A stretch of 64,000 nucleotides of DNA, from positions 248,001 to 312,000 of the forward strand of contig NC_009012.1 of NCBI RefSeq assembly GCF_000015865.1. Reading direction: 5' to 3'. Made by a program: the position numbers and the translations under genes. The notes beneath the pieces are model-generated. The model searched no databases and was not told the origin of the DNA. It worked only from the letters and a program-made list of their open reading frames with translations. Numbering within the stretch: position 1 is the first letter of the stretch; the number at the start of each line of letters is the position of its first letter. Source of the DNA: Acetivibrio thermocellus ATCC 27405 (lineage in GTDB: Bacteria > Bacillota > Clostridia > Acetivibrionales > Acetivibrionaceae). This document shows, one piece after another, positions 1 through 8,899 of the stretch.

Positions 1-2
1 AA

Positions 3-1523
3 AAAGAGGAAATCAGAAAACGGGTGTACGATGAGGCGGATGAGATAATCAGGGACTACAGAAAAAAGTGCATGGAGCTTGGAATATTTGATTTCGGCAT
101 GGCTGTGGAACTGTACAACAAGTGCCTCCTTCCCGATGAAACATACCAGAATCAGTTGTTTAGAAGGATTGAACACTTAATTGTAGACAATATCGAGGAG
201 TGCGTGCCCTCAGAAGTTGATTTTATCAATTTCCTGCTGCCGAAGTTAAAGACCTGTCTTTTGGGGTATAATCATGAAGGGGGATATGGACAGGCTTTCG
301 GAAGCAATCATGAATATGTGAAGCAGCAGTTGATTGACAAAATGGAGATAGTGGAGCTTAATAAATCTTACACCTGCAAGGATTTTATGTATGAATTTTC
401 GGACATGCTTTTTGATTTTATAGAAAACTCTGCCCCGTGCAAATTCAAAGCACGGCCTGAAATAGAGAGGGTTCCGCCGCTGGAGCTTAGAAGCGACATG
501 CTGGAAAAAGCAGGGGACAGAATCATTGAGCTTATTGAGGATGAAGGGTACAATCCTTCGGACATTGTGGTGATATCCAATTATGCTGACCCTGTCACAG
601 AGTTTGTTATAGGAAGAATTCTTGAAAGACACGGATATGAGATAAAAAATTTGGCAAGAATGAACAAGATAATAGACAATCCCTTTTCCCAGGCACTGAT
701 AACCTTGGCCCAGTTGTGCCATCCAAATTACGGCTCGGTGCCGACAAGGGATGATGTCAGGGCACTTATAAGGATGGTGCTGAAAATAGATCCGGTAAGA
801 AGCTCCATCCTTGCGGGGGAGATTCTTGCCCAAAAGCCCTTTGCCCAGTTTCCCGATATAGAGTTTCCGGGACTGGTGGAGAGGGTCGGGTACTACAACA
901 TTGAAAAGTACGAGTACATAAGAAACTGGATAAAAGAATATAGGGAGAGGGAAAAACCCCTCCAAATACATGAGTTTTTCCAAAAGGTTTTTTTAGAGAT
1001 ACTCTTGTCTAATGAAGTTTCCGAAAAGGATGTTATTGAAGCCAAAAAGCTTATTGACAGTGCAGAATCTTTTGTTAACGTGGTTTCAAGGTTTAACAGG
1101 AATGCCAGCAAAGATTTTCTTGATGTTGCCAAGAAAGGGATAAAGTCGGCGGAGAGCATATTTGAGCTGGAAGAAAAACTTAACGGCAATTTTGTGCTGA
1201 TGTCCACCCCGGTGGCATACCTGTCAAGCCCGCTAAAAAGTAAAGTAATGATACTTTTGAGTATTAGCAGCAACAGCTGGACTCCAAGAAGCATCAAGGA
1301 GATAACCAATATCCATGTTTTGACAAAAACGTGGAATGAGAATGATATTTATACCGAGGAAATGGAAGAGAAAAATCAGAAACATTACCTGGCGGTTCTT
1401 ATAAGGTCGTTGCTCAAAAGATGTGAAGACAAGCTTATAACCTTTGAATCCATGCTTAATGCCAACGGTTATGAAAATAACGGTATTCTGGCGGAATATT
1501 TTGACGAGATACTGACACAGTAA
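3..1523 (+). CDS. Helicase-like DNA repair protein, C-terminal part (5' end outside window)
   Basis: The frame is open to the left edge, so the beginning is missing; the GTG at 24 is not a convincing start because in-frame codons precede it. About 500 residues are visible. They resemble the second half of a UvrD/AddB-type superfamily 1 protein: a segment around VVISNYADPVTEFVIGRIL looks like the start of helicase domain 2, but no Walker A or B motif lies in the visible part. The stop is 22 nt before the helicase gene, followed by an Fe-S nuclease and recJ, so a role in double-strand-break processing is inferred. It could be the inactive, AddB-like arm of a split helicase-nuclease. Family assignment is tentative. 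Confidence 0.6.
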   Translation, partial: KEEIRKRVYDEADEIIRDYRKKCMELGIFDFGMAVELYNKCLLPDETYQNQLFRRIEHLIVDNIEECVPSEVDFINFLLPKLKTCLLGYNHEGGYGQAFGSNHEYVKQQLIDKMEIVELNKSYTCKDFMYEFSDMLFDFIENSAPCKFKARPEIERVPPLELRSDMLEKAGDRIIELIEDEGYNPSDIVVISNYADPVTEFVIGRILERHGYEIKNLARMNKIIDNPFSQALITLAQLCHPNYGSVPTRDDVRALIRMVLKIDPVRSSILAGEILAQKPFAQFPDIEFPGLVERVGYYNIEKYEYIRNWIKEYREREKPLQIHEFFQKVFLEILLSNEVSEKDVIEAKKLIDSAESFVNVVSRFNRNASKDFLDVAKKGIKSAESIFELEEKLNGNFVLMSTPVAYLSSPLKSKVMILLSISSNSWTPRSIKEITNIHVLTKTWNENDIYTEEMEEKNQKHYLAVLIRSLLKRCEDKLITFESMLNANGYENNGILAEYFDEILTQ

Positions 1524-1545
1524 AATTATTTGGGAGGCATGTTTC

Positions 1546-3777
1546 GTGGGGCTTAGAAAAGGGCAGAAAGAGCTCGTGGAAAGATACAGAGGTGGAAAAT
1601 GCGCCATTGCGGCAATACCCGGAGGAGGAAAAACCCATTGTTTGTCTTTGTGGGCGGTGGAGATGATAACCCATGGATACCACAAACCGGGTAAAATTCT
1701 AATTGTTACATATATGAACAGTGCTGTAAACAACTTTAAGCAGCGTATCTCCGCAGAGCTGCAAAAAAGAGGAATCAACGGAAGCAAGGATTACTTTGTC
1801 TCCACAATTCACGGCCTGTGCCTCCAAATTATCAAGGAAAAGCCCGACCTTATTATTGCAAACGAGGAATTTGAAGTAATTGATGAGGTGTCCAAGATAC
1901 ACCTCATTTCCAGTGCGATTGATGAGTGGAAGAGATATAACGAAAGAGAATTTCAGCTGTATCTTGATATGGAAAATTTAAGTGTGAGCAAGATGGGGGA
2001 CGTGTACAAAAGCTGGCATGAAAAGCTTTGCAGGATAATGCTTTCGGCAATAAGCGATTTTAAGGTAAAAGGAATCACTCCTTCGGAGGCAAAAGAGAGA
2101 TGTAAAAGTCTGGGACGGGATTCTATTCTCGCATGGGCTTCCGACATATATGAGATATACGACAGGAGGCTTAAAATCGGAGGTTATCTGGATTTTGACG
2201 ACATGCTTTACAATGCAAAAAAAATGCTGGAAACCGATGAGCACCTTCTTGAGAAATACCGAAAGAAATACACCTTTGTGTGTGAAGACGAGGCCCAGGA
2301 TTCAAACTATATTCAAAATGAAATACTGACACTGATTGCCAATGGAAACCTGCTGAGAGTGGGGGACAGCAACCAGGCGATTTGCGGGAGCTTCAGCAGC
2401 AGCGATTTTACCCTTTTTAAAAACTTTTGCGAAGCTCCGGACACAACAGTTTACAGTATAACTCAGTCCAGCAGAAACACCAGGGAAATTATTGACCTGG
2501 CAAATTTCTTTGTAAAGTATGTAAGGGAAAGCCATCCGGTGCATGAGTGCCGTGACAGCCTGCTTCCCCAGTATATCGAGCCTGTGCCTGAGGATGACCC
2601 AAGGCCCAATCCGGTCATAGATGAATACGGTATAAAAGCCGCTGTGTTTGAATCGTGGGAGGATGAGGCAAGGGGTGTTGTGACCCAGACAATACACATG
2701 ATAAAAAATCATCCTGACAAGACTATTGCCATACTGGTTCCCACGGCATGGAAAATGTCACTTGTAGTTAATATTCTGGAAGCAAGAAAAGTTCCCTTCG
2801 AACTGCTTGACAATACTTCCGGAGAGAGAAACAAAACTTTGAAAAAGCTCGGAAGAATTATTGATTTTCTTGCTGTACCGGAGGACGGAGAAAAGTTTTC
2901 CAACATGATAAATGAGTGTATTCTGACCGGCGATTATGACGGCCCGGTTTTTGTCGACTCTGAGGACGAAACCAGGACGATGGGGCAGAGGGAGCTTTTG
3001 AGTGAGTTTATAAAAAAATATCCTGTGGAAAAAATTCTTTATCCTGTGGGCGGGATAATTGAAACTTCTGATGTGCCAAAAGAACTTCTTAAAACAAAAA
3101 TTTGGAGAGACTTTACAGACAGCCTTGACACGGTCAGGCAGCTTTTGGAATTTCCCAACACTGTTGTGGAAAAGCTTATTTTGTTCATAGCGGAAAAGCT
3201 TAGATTTGACAGGGAAGAGAGAGCCATAGCCCAGAAAGTTGCCGGGGATGTAAGATACCTTATGAACCAGAATCCCCGTTGGAGGCTGAGCGACCTGGCA
3301 TTTGAGCTTCTAAGCCCTAAAAACATGTTCAACTATTTTGCCGGCGTCGTTTGGGACTTAAAGGGATTTGAGCCGAAACCGGGAGTGGTTACGGTTGCCA
3401 CATACCACAAGTCCAAAGGCCTTGAATGGGATATTGTATTTCTTACCGGACTTAACAACGCCGATTTTCCGGTTTTGCTGGATGACAGGTTTATGGGGGA
3501 ATTTTGGTTTTTGAAGGAGCAGTACAAAAATCCCCAGGCTTTGATTAAAAGTGAGATGGCAAAAGTATTTGAAGGAAAAATTGTCAAGGATTCGGTTTTG
3601 GAATCGAAACTGGAAACAATTTCAGAGAGGGCAAGGCTTCTTTATGTAGGTATTACCCGGGCAAAGGAATATCTCTTTTTATCTTCTTATGAACAAAACA
3701 AGGGTAAAAGGGTTGAACTTCCGTCAAAGTATTTTTTTGAACTGAGACGGTATATTGAGGAGGCCGGAAAAACATGA
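1546..3777 (+). CDS. UvrD/AddA-type superfamily 1 DNA helicase
   Basis: ATP-dependent DNA helicase of 743 residues. Visible motifs in order: Q motif (Gln7), Walker A AAIPGGGKT (Lys29, Thr30), motif Ia TYMNSAVNNF, Walker B VCEDEAQD (about 245-252), motif III GDSNQAI, a NYRS-like SSRNTREI motif, motif V HKSKGLEWD (from His621) and motif VI YVGITRAKE. All core helicase motifs are present, so it should be active. No nuclease domain follows motif VI, unlike AddA; the nuclease is a separate gene overlapping the 3' end by 4 nt (ATGA). GTG start at 1546 is 8 nt after GGGAGG (1532-1537); the nearby ATG at 1539 is out of frame. Confidence 0.9.
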   Translation: MGLRKGQKELVERYRGGKCAIAAIPGGGKTHCLSLWAVEMITHGYHKPGKILIVTYMNSAVNNFKQRISAELQKRGINGSKDYFVSTIHGLCLQIIKEKPDLIIANEEFEVIDEVSKIHLISSAIDEWKRYNEREFQLYLDMENLSVSKMGDVYKSWHEKLCRIMLSAISDFKVKGITPSEAKERCKSLGRDSILAWASDIYEIYDRRLKIGGYLDFDDMLYNAKKMLETDEHLLEKYRKKYTFVCEDEAQDSNYIQNEILTLIANGNLLRVGDSNQAICGSFSSSDFTLFKNFCEAPDTTVYSITQSSRNTREIIDLANFFVKYVRESHPVHECRDSLLPQYIEPVPEDDPRPNPVIDEYGIKAAVFESWEDEARGVVTQTIHMIKNHPDKTIAILVPTAWKMSLVVNILEARKVPFELLDNTSGERNKTLKKLGRIIDFLAVPEDGEKFSNMINECILTGDYDGPVFVDSEDETRTMGQRELLSEFIKKYPVEKILYPVGGIIETSDVPKELLKTKIWRDFTDSLDTVRQLLEFPNTVVEKLILFIAEKLRFDREERAIAQKVAGDVRYLMNQNPRWRLSDLAFELLSPKNMFNYFAGVVWDLKGFEPKPGVVTVATYHKSKGLEWDIVFLTGLNNADFPVLLDDRFMGEFWFLKEQYKNPQALIKSEMAKVFEGKIVKDSVLESKLETISERARLLYVGITRAKEYLFLSSYEQNKGKRVELPSKYFFELRRYIEEAGKT

Positions 3778-4607
3778 ACAATGACTTGAGGTTTTTTAAC
3801 TATTTTTTATTTACCCAGCAGTCCATATCCACCTTTGAAAAATGTCCATTGAAGTTTAAAAAGAGATATCTTGAAGGACTCAAGTGGAAAAACGTGATTA
3901 GTGAAGAGGCAAAGAGAAGGCTTGAAATGGGCGAAAACTTTCATTTGATGGCCAGAAGATATTTTTTGGGAATTGATACCGGTCTCACAAAAGGAATAGA
4001 AGGATATGAGGAGCTTTCAAAATGGATGGAAGCTCTGGAAAGCTATTTTCCGAAAACGGATGACGCATTGTACCTGCCTGAGTACAAGCTCAGAATGGCA
4101 AAGGGAACTTTGAGACTTGAAGCAAACTTTGACCTTCTTGTGATAAAAAAAGACGGCATTGAAATATGGGACTGGAAAACCCATGGCAAAAAGAATCCGG
4201 ACAAGGCAGAAAACGAGAGGTTAAAGAGTGAAAGGCTTAAAGGAAGCCTTCAGACAATGGTATATCTTTTTGTGCTCAAAGAACAGGCGGAAAGAGTGGT
4301 TCAAAGGGAAGTTGACTGCTCAAACATAAGGATGTTTTACTGGCAGCCGGACCCTGTCCGGGTTTTGGCTGAGATAAACTACAGTGACGAAATGCACGAA
4401 CAGTTTGGACAAGCTCTAAGAAGCAAAATAGACGGTATTTTGCATTATGATTACGAAGACTTTGACAAGGAACTTTACAAAAAGAACTGCCCCTATTGTG
4501 AATTTAACTGGTTTTGCAACAATGAACGGGTTGATTTTGAGGCCATGGAAGATGATGAAGATTTTCTGGATCAGCTGGATTGGGACAGCATTGAGGAGTT
4601 GAGATAG
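3774..4607 (+). CDS. PD-(D/E)XK nuclease with probable Fe-S cluster (Cas4/AddB-like)
   Basis: A 277-residue RecB-family nuclease. Active-site pattern: an acidic residue in ANFDLLV, then WDWKT supplying the (D/E)XK Asp and Lys, then the Q-x-x-x-Y motif in SLQTMVY. One Cys near the N-terminus (EKCPLKF) plus three near the C-terminus (NCPYCEFNWFC) match the split four-Cys 4Fe-4S arrangement of AddB and Cas4. The start codon overlaps the helicase stop (ATGA), so translation is probably coupled and the two products probably act together. No cas genes are nearby, which argues for recombination or repair and against CRISPR adaptation. Confidence 0.85.
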   Translation: MNNDLRFFNYFLFTQQSISTFEKCPLKFKKRYLEGLKWKNVISEEAKRRLEMGENFHLMARRYFLGIDTGLTKGIEGYEELSKWMEALESYFPKTDDALYLPEYKLRMAKGTLRLEANFDLLVIKKDGIEIWDWKTHGKKNPDKAENERLKSERLKGSLQTMVYLFVLKEQAERVVQREVDCSNIRMFYWQPDPVRVLAEINYSDEMHEQFGQALRSKIDGILHYDYEDFDKELYKKNCPYCEFNWFCNNERVDFEAMEDDEDFLDQLDWDSIEELR

Positions 4608-6899
4608 TTGAAAGTCAGGGTGAATATATTAAACAAGGGAGTTTCCATTCCGCAGGAAGTGCTGGATGCTTGCGGCGGTGACGAGCTTGTGGCAAGGATT
4701 TTTTACAACCGGGGATATAAAAATCCGGAAACTATAAGGCAGATGCTGAATCCAGAGCTTTATGTGCCGACAAAGCCGGATGAATTTCCGGATATGCCCA
4801 GGGCTGTAGACAGGATTCTTCGTGCTGCTGACAACGAGGAAAAAATATGTGTGTATGGGGACTATGATGTTGACGGTGTTACCAGTACCGTTACCCTTGT
4901 TGAATGCCTGAATTTTTTTACATCAAAGGTGGTCTACCATGTTCCGGACAGGTTTACGGAAGGGTACGGCATGAATGAGGAAATAGTGAGAAAACTTGCT
5001 CAGGATGGCGTTTCATTAATAATTACCTGTGACTGTGGAATTTCGAATGTCAGGGAAATAACTCTTGCCAAGGAGCTGGGGATGGATGTGGTGCTTACCG
5101 ACCATCATACCGTTCCCGACGAACTTCCTCCTGCCGATGCCATATTAAATCCCAAGCTTTTGGAAGAGGGGCACAGGGCAAGGAATATCTCCGGCTGTGG
5201 GATGGTGTATTTTTTATGCCTTGCCTTGCTTGAGAAAAAGGGCTTTCCTGACAGGGCGGAAAGATTTCTGGACATGCTTGCGCTATCCCTTATAGCGGAT
5301 GTTGTGAGCCTTAACGGAGAGAACAGGTACCTTCTTCAAAAAGCTCTGCCGGCTTTGTTTAATACCAGAAGAATTGGGCTCAGACAGCTTCTTGAGGTGG
5401 CGGAAAGAAATGGAAAGCTTGAAAATGAGGAAGATGTTGCATTTCAGATAGCGCCCAGAATAAATGCGGCGGGAAGGATGGACACGGCACGGCTTCCCGT
5501 GGAGCTTTTTTTATGTCAGGACTTGGAAAAAGCACGCATTATGGCTGAGAAAATTGACTCACTGAATACAGAAAGAAAAAGGGTGCAGCAGTCAATTGTG
5601 GATGAAGCCGTGGAGATGGTAGAAACAAGGAAAAAGAACAAGACAATTCTGGTGCTGTATAAAGAGTACTGGCATCATGGTATAATCGGAATTGCTGCCG
5701 GAAGGATTTGCGAGCTTTATCGAAAGCCGGCAATTCTGTTTTCCTTAAAAGAAGATGGAATTACGGCAGTAGGTTCTGCCAGGTCCATTGAGGAGGTAAA
5801 CATTTACGAACTGATTAAGGAATGCAGCGGAAAGCTTTTAAAGTTTGGAGGACACTCCCAGGCTGCCGGACTTTCAATAAGAAAAGATGATATTGAGGAG
5901 TTTATAAGCCAGATTGAGATGGAGGCGGAAAACAGGTATTTTATAAAAGACATGGTGAATGTCAATGCCGATATGGAACTTGGCATAGAAGATATAAATG
6001 AAGAGCTCTACGACAGAATTCAATCGGCGGGACCTTACGGAGAAGGGTTTGAGGCTCCTTGTTTTTGCATAAGAAATGTTATTGTTTTAAGTGACAGAAT
6101 GACGGAGAAAAAACATCATATAATGGTATTGGAAGATCAAAAAGGAAACAGAATACCTGCAGTCAAGTGGTTTGGTGAGGATGAATCCTTTGAGGGCAGG
6201 TGTTTTGATGTAACCTGCAGAATAGGCCGGAACAATTACAGCAAGGACGCGGGTATTCAACTGACTTTGGAATATATGGTTGAAAGTTTCGGGAAATTTA
6301 AAAAGCTGTTTGAAGGTGAAATAATAGATGAGAGAAAAACAACTGTTGAAAACCTCTTAAGGAAATATCCCAATGCCCAAATATTCTACGAAGGGCTTCA
6401 GACGGCATGTCCCGTTGAGAATACCATTGACAGGTTTTCGGTGAAAAACTGTAAGGAGCTTGTTTTTTTGTCCACCCCTGCGAATACTGAGATTTTCAAA
6501 GAGGTTATTGCCCTTGCCAATCCAGAAAAGGTGATAATAAATTTTGCCGTCCTTTCGAACTATACCTTTAAAGGCTTTGTATTAAACCTTTTGGGGCTTA
6601 TAAAGCACATAATAAAGAGACGGGACGGAAGAGCTTATATTGATGAGCTTTCTTTGAAGCTTTGCGTTGAGGAGAACATTGTAAAAGCGGGATTAAAATA
6701 TCTTGGCTCTTCTGGAATGTTAAACTATACTTTAAGTGACGATGAGCAAAAAGTTTATTTGTCTGAAGGAAAAGGTGTGGCTGACAGAAATGCTTTTATG
6801 GCGAAAAAAAACCTTTCCGACGCTTTGGCGGAAAAGAATGCCTATCAGCAGTTTATTTTAAAGATGGAGATAGATAAATTCAGGGAATATCTTAAGTAA
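4608..6899 (+). CDS. recJ: Single-stranded-DNA-specific 5'-3' exonuclease RecJ
   Basis: DHH-family exonuclease of 763 residues. Motif I GDYDVDG is at about residues 84-90 (Asp85, Asp87, Asp89) and the DHH triad at 165-167 in TDHHTVPDELP. The DHHA1-like GGHSQAAG motif follows at about 420, then an OB-like domain. The extra C-terminal region of about 200 residues is typical of longer Firmicute RecJ proteins. It starts with TTG directly after the nuclease stop; GAGGAG at 4593-4598 supplies the ribosome binding site. As the last gene of the run, it supports a shared role in end resection. No terminator was recognised after it. Confidence 0.93.
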   Translation: MKVRVNILNKGVSIPQEVLDACGGDELVARIFYNRGYKNPETIRQMLNPELYVPTKPDEFPDMPRAVDRILRAADNEEKICVYGDYDVDGVTSTVTLVECLNFFTSKVVYHVPDRFTEGYGMNEEIVRKLAQDGVSLIITCDCGISNVREITLAKELGMDVVLTDHHTVPDELPPADAILNPKLLEEGHRARNISGCGMVYFLCLALLEKKGFPDRAERFLDMLALSLIADVVSLNGENRYLLQKALPALFNTRRIGLRQLLEVAERNGKLENEEDVAFQIAPRINAAGRMDTARLPVELFLCQDLEKARIMAEKIDSLNTERKRVQQSIVDEAVEMVETRKKNKTILVLYKEYWHHGIIGIAAGRICELYRKPAILFSLKEDGITAVGSARSIEEVNIYELIKECSGKLLKFGGHSQAAGLSIRKDDIEEFISQIEMEAENRYFIKDMVNVNADMELGIEDINEELYDRIQSAGPYGEGFEAPCFCIRNVIVLSDRMTEKKHHIMVLEDQKGNRIPAVKWFGEDESFEGRCFDVTCRIGRNNYSKDAGIQLTLEYMVESFGKFKKLFEGEIIDERKTTVENLLRKYPNAQIFYEGLQTACPVENTIDRFSVKNCKELVFLSTPANTEIFKEVIALANPEKVIINFAVLSNYTFKGFVLNLLGLIKHIIKRRDGRAYIDELSLKLCVEENIVKAGLKYLGSSGMLNYTLSDDEQKVYLSEGKGVADRNAFMAKKNLSDALAEKNAYQQFILKMEIDKFREYLK

Positions 6900-6995
6900 T
6901 TCGGTTAAGTGATGCAAAAATAGCGTTCTTCCGTCATATCCGCCTTCTTTTATTACTTTTACAACACCGTTTAATTCCTCTTTGATATTTTCAAA

Positions 6996-7304
6996 ATGTA
7001 TGATAAACCGTTAGTTAGTGTTATCATACCGACATTTAACAGGGAAAAGCTGTTACCTAAAACCATTGATTCAGTTATAAATCAGACCTATGAAAACTGG
7101 GAATTGTTGATTGTGGATGACAAGAGTACTGATGATACAAAAAAAGTAGTTATGGATTATGCAAAAAAAGATAATAGGATCAAATACTTACTAAATAACG
7201 GAAATAAGGGCCCCGGTGCTGCCAGAAATTTTGGAATCAATAATTGTAATGGTAAGTATATTGCGTTTTTAGATTCAGATGATCAATGGTTAAAAAATCA
7301 TTAG
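6996..7304 (+). pseudogene. Glycosyltransferase family 2 fragment (N-terminal GT-A part only)
   Basis: 102 residues match the first third of a GT2 glycosyltransferase: VSVIIPTFNRE nucleotide-binding start, VDDKSTDDT, GPGAARNFGI and the DSDD metal-binding motif, after which the frame stops. Intact family members are about 250-350 residues. There is no good ribosome binding site. Short coding-looking pieces follow (around 7308-7376, and 7386-7469 reading WLVSFKRQILYF), which could be the remains of this or another gene. On the minus strand, 6900-7010 reads as an open frame without a start (GGYDGRTLFLHHLTE). The whole 6900-7475 stretch looks like decayed surface-polysaccharide DNA. Confidence 0.7.
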
Positions 7305-7475
7305 AGATCAATTTCATGGCCTTCATGTTGAACTGCTTAAACATAAGTTTGGTTATTTTTGCAATAAACGGTAAGTTATAAAAAGTGGCTTGTATCCTTT
7401 AAACGCCAGATTTTATATTTCACCGTAAGAACAAACGAAGCTGTTTTTGAAAAATACAAAGAAAACTGATTTGTC

Positions 7476-8537
7476 TCAGACAATTTTTTTACATGAATTA
7501 CGCTTGACTATCTGAACATTCACCGTTTTTTGTCTGTTTTTTATCTCCTTATTATTAATAGAATCAAGCAATAATTCAATCGAGCATTTTGCTATCTCAG
7601 GCAATGAAACATTGACTGTGGTAAGAGGCGGGGACATGTATTGGGATATATATGAATTGTCGAATCCCATAACCGAAATATCCTCCGGAATTTTAAGCCC
7701 GTATTCTTTTATTGCCCTGTATGCTCCGATAGCCATGGTATCATTGCTTGTAAATACGGCTGTTGGCTTTTTTCCGGATGCCAATATTTTTTTCATACCC
7801 TCATAGCCGCTATTTTCAGTAAAATCCCCATATGCAATAAAATCATTGTTTAACGGAAGGCCGTGCCTTAAAAGCGCATCTTTGAAGCTTTCAAATCTTA
7901 TCTTACCAGAAAGCTTGTTCAGATCTCCTGTAATTACGGCAATGTCTTTGTGCCCAAGTTCAACAAGATAATCTATTGCATCGGATACACCGCCATAATT
8001 ATTGATATTTACAGACATGACTGTGCCTGTATTTTCTTTTTCCATATCTAAATCAACTGCGACAGTAATAGAATCTTTATCCATTATTTCAAAAATTTTA
8101 CTATAATCAATGCTGCTGCTTCCTATTATCACCGCACCGTCAATTCTTTTCTCATAAAAAGCGCTTTGAATCTTCCAAAGCTCATCCGAACTGTATATAG
8201 TTGACACCAAAACGTGGTACTGGGCTTTGTTTGACTGGTCAATAAAAGCATTTATAAAAGGTGAAAAATATGAATTGCCGTATAAAAGGTCTTCATTATT
8301 TTCTATTACATGGTGCGGTTTTTCATTGTCTTTTATGTCTATAATAAAAATTCCCAATGTGGAGCTTTTCATTCCTGCAAGTCTTCTGGCCGAAGCATTA
8401 GGATAATAGTTGTATTCTTTTATTGCTTTTAATACCTTTTCCCGGGTTGCCTGAGGAATGTCAGGATAGTTGTTTATTACCCGTGAGACGGTACTTCTTG
8501 AAACTCCGACGATTTTTGCTATATCCTTGCTGTTCAT
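7476..8537 (-). CDS. LacI-family transcriptional repressor, probably of licB
   Basis: 353 residues. The N-terminal LacI helix-turn-helix (SKDIAKIVGVSRSTVSRVIN) and hinge (NASARRLAGMKSSTLGIF) are followed by a periplasmic-binding-like sensor domain (MGFDNSYISQYMSPPLTTV near the end). Such proteins bind a central-CG palindrome and release it on binding a sugar. It is divergent from the lichenase gene, and a 12-bp LacI-type palindrome lies just after the lichenase promoter, so local control by beta-glucan oligosaccharides is the natural inference. The effector cannot be read from sequence. The ATG at 8537 is preceded (on the minus strand) by GGTGGTGTGGC, an acceptable ribosome binding site. Confidence 0.88.
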   Translation of the reverse strand: MNSKDIAKIVGVSRSTVSRVINNYPDIPQATREKVLKAIKEYNYYPNASARRLAGMKSSTLGIFIIDIKDNEKPHHVIENNEDLLYGNSYFSPFINAFIDQSNKAQYHVLVSTIYSSDELWKIQSAFYEKRIDGAVIIGSSSIDYSKIFEIMDKDSITVAVDLDMEKENTGTVMSVNINNYGGVSDAIDYLVELGHKDIAVITGDLNKLSGKIRFESFKDALLRHGLPLNNDFIAYGDFTENSGYEGMKKILASGKKPTAVFTSNDTMAIGAYRAIKEYGLKIPEDISVMGFDNSYISQYMSPPLTTVNVSLPEIAKCSIELLLDSINNKEIKNRQKTVNVQIVKRNSCKKIV

Positions 8538-8710
8538 GCCACACCACCTTCATATCAAAAACTTAAAATCAGCCTTTTAAGTAAAGAATAGCACTGATAC
8601 GAAAATTTATCAAGTGGTTTTACTGTTTCTGGATATATTGAAAATAATTTGAATTTTTTGCAGGTCAAGAATTTAGAATGATATTCTTTTTTATCTAGGC
8701 TTGGTTTTAG

Positions 8711-8739
8711 TTGACAATCTGAAGTTTATAGGATATAAT
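8711..8739 (+). promoter_or_regulatory. Consensus sigma-A promoter of licB
   Basis: TTGACA at 8711-8716 and TATAAT at 8734-8739 with a 17-bp spacer; both hexamers are perfect consensus. Transcription should begin near 8746, giving a 5' leader of about 150 nt. A promoter this strong fits a gene held off by a repressor. Confidence 0.85.
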
Positions 8740-8749
8740 TAAATCGAAT

Positions 8750-8761
8750 TAACGCGTGTTA
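8750..8761 (+). promoter_or_regulatory. LacI-family operator at the licB start site
   Basis: TAACGCGTGTTA is a 12-bp near-palindrome (10 of 12 positions symmetric) with the central CG typical of LacI-family operators. It lies 11 bp after the -10 box, over the expected transcription start, where bound repressor would block initiation. The divergent LacI gene is the obvious binder. Confidence 0.65.
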
Positions 8762-8899
8762 GTGGCTTAAAATACAGGGTTTGACGTTTATATATATTTC
8801 TTTGAATTGTTACAGGAGCTTTGCTGAAGTGTTAATTTTTACCGCCGCTAAAGTATAAAAATATATTTTATTTATATTATTTTACGGGAGGTATTTTTT

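Noticed and set aside
246-983. Long minus-strand ORF (245 codons) opposite the first helicase-like gene
   Set aside because: Fully inside a well-supported plus-strand gene, no ribosome binding site and no protein-like motif; a shadow of the real frame.
3774-4607. Cas4 and therefore a CRISPR locus
   Set aside because: The nuclease is Cas4/AddB-like, but there are no other cas genes and no repeat-spacer array in the window; repair context is clearer.
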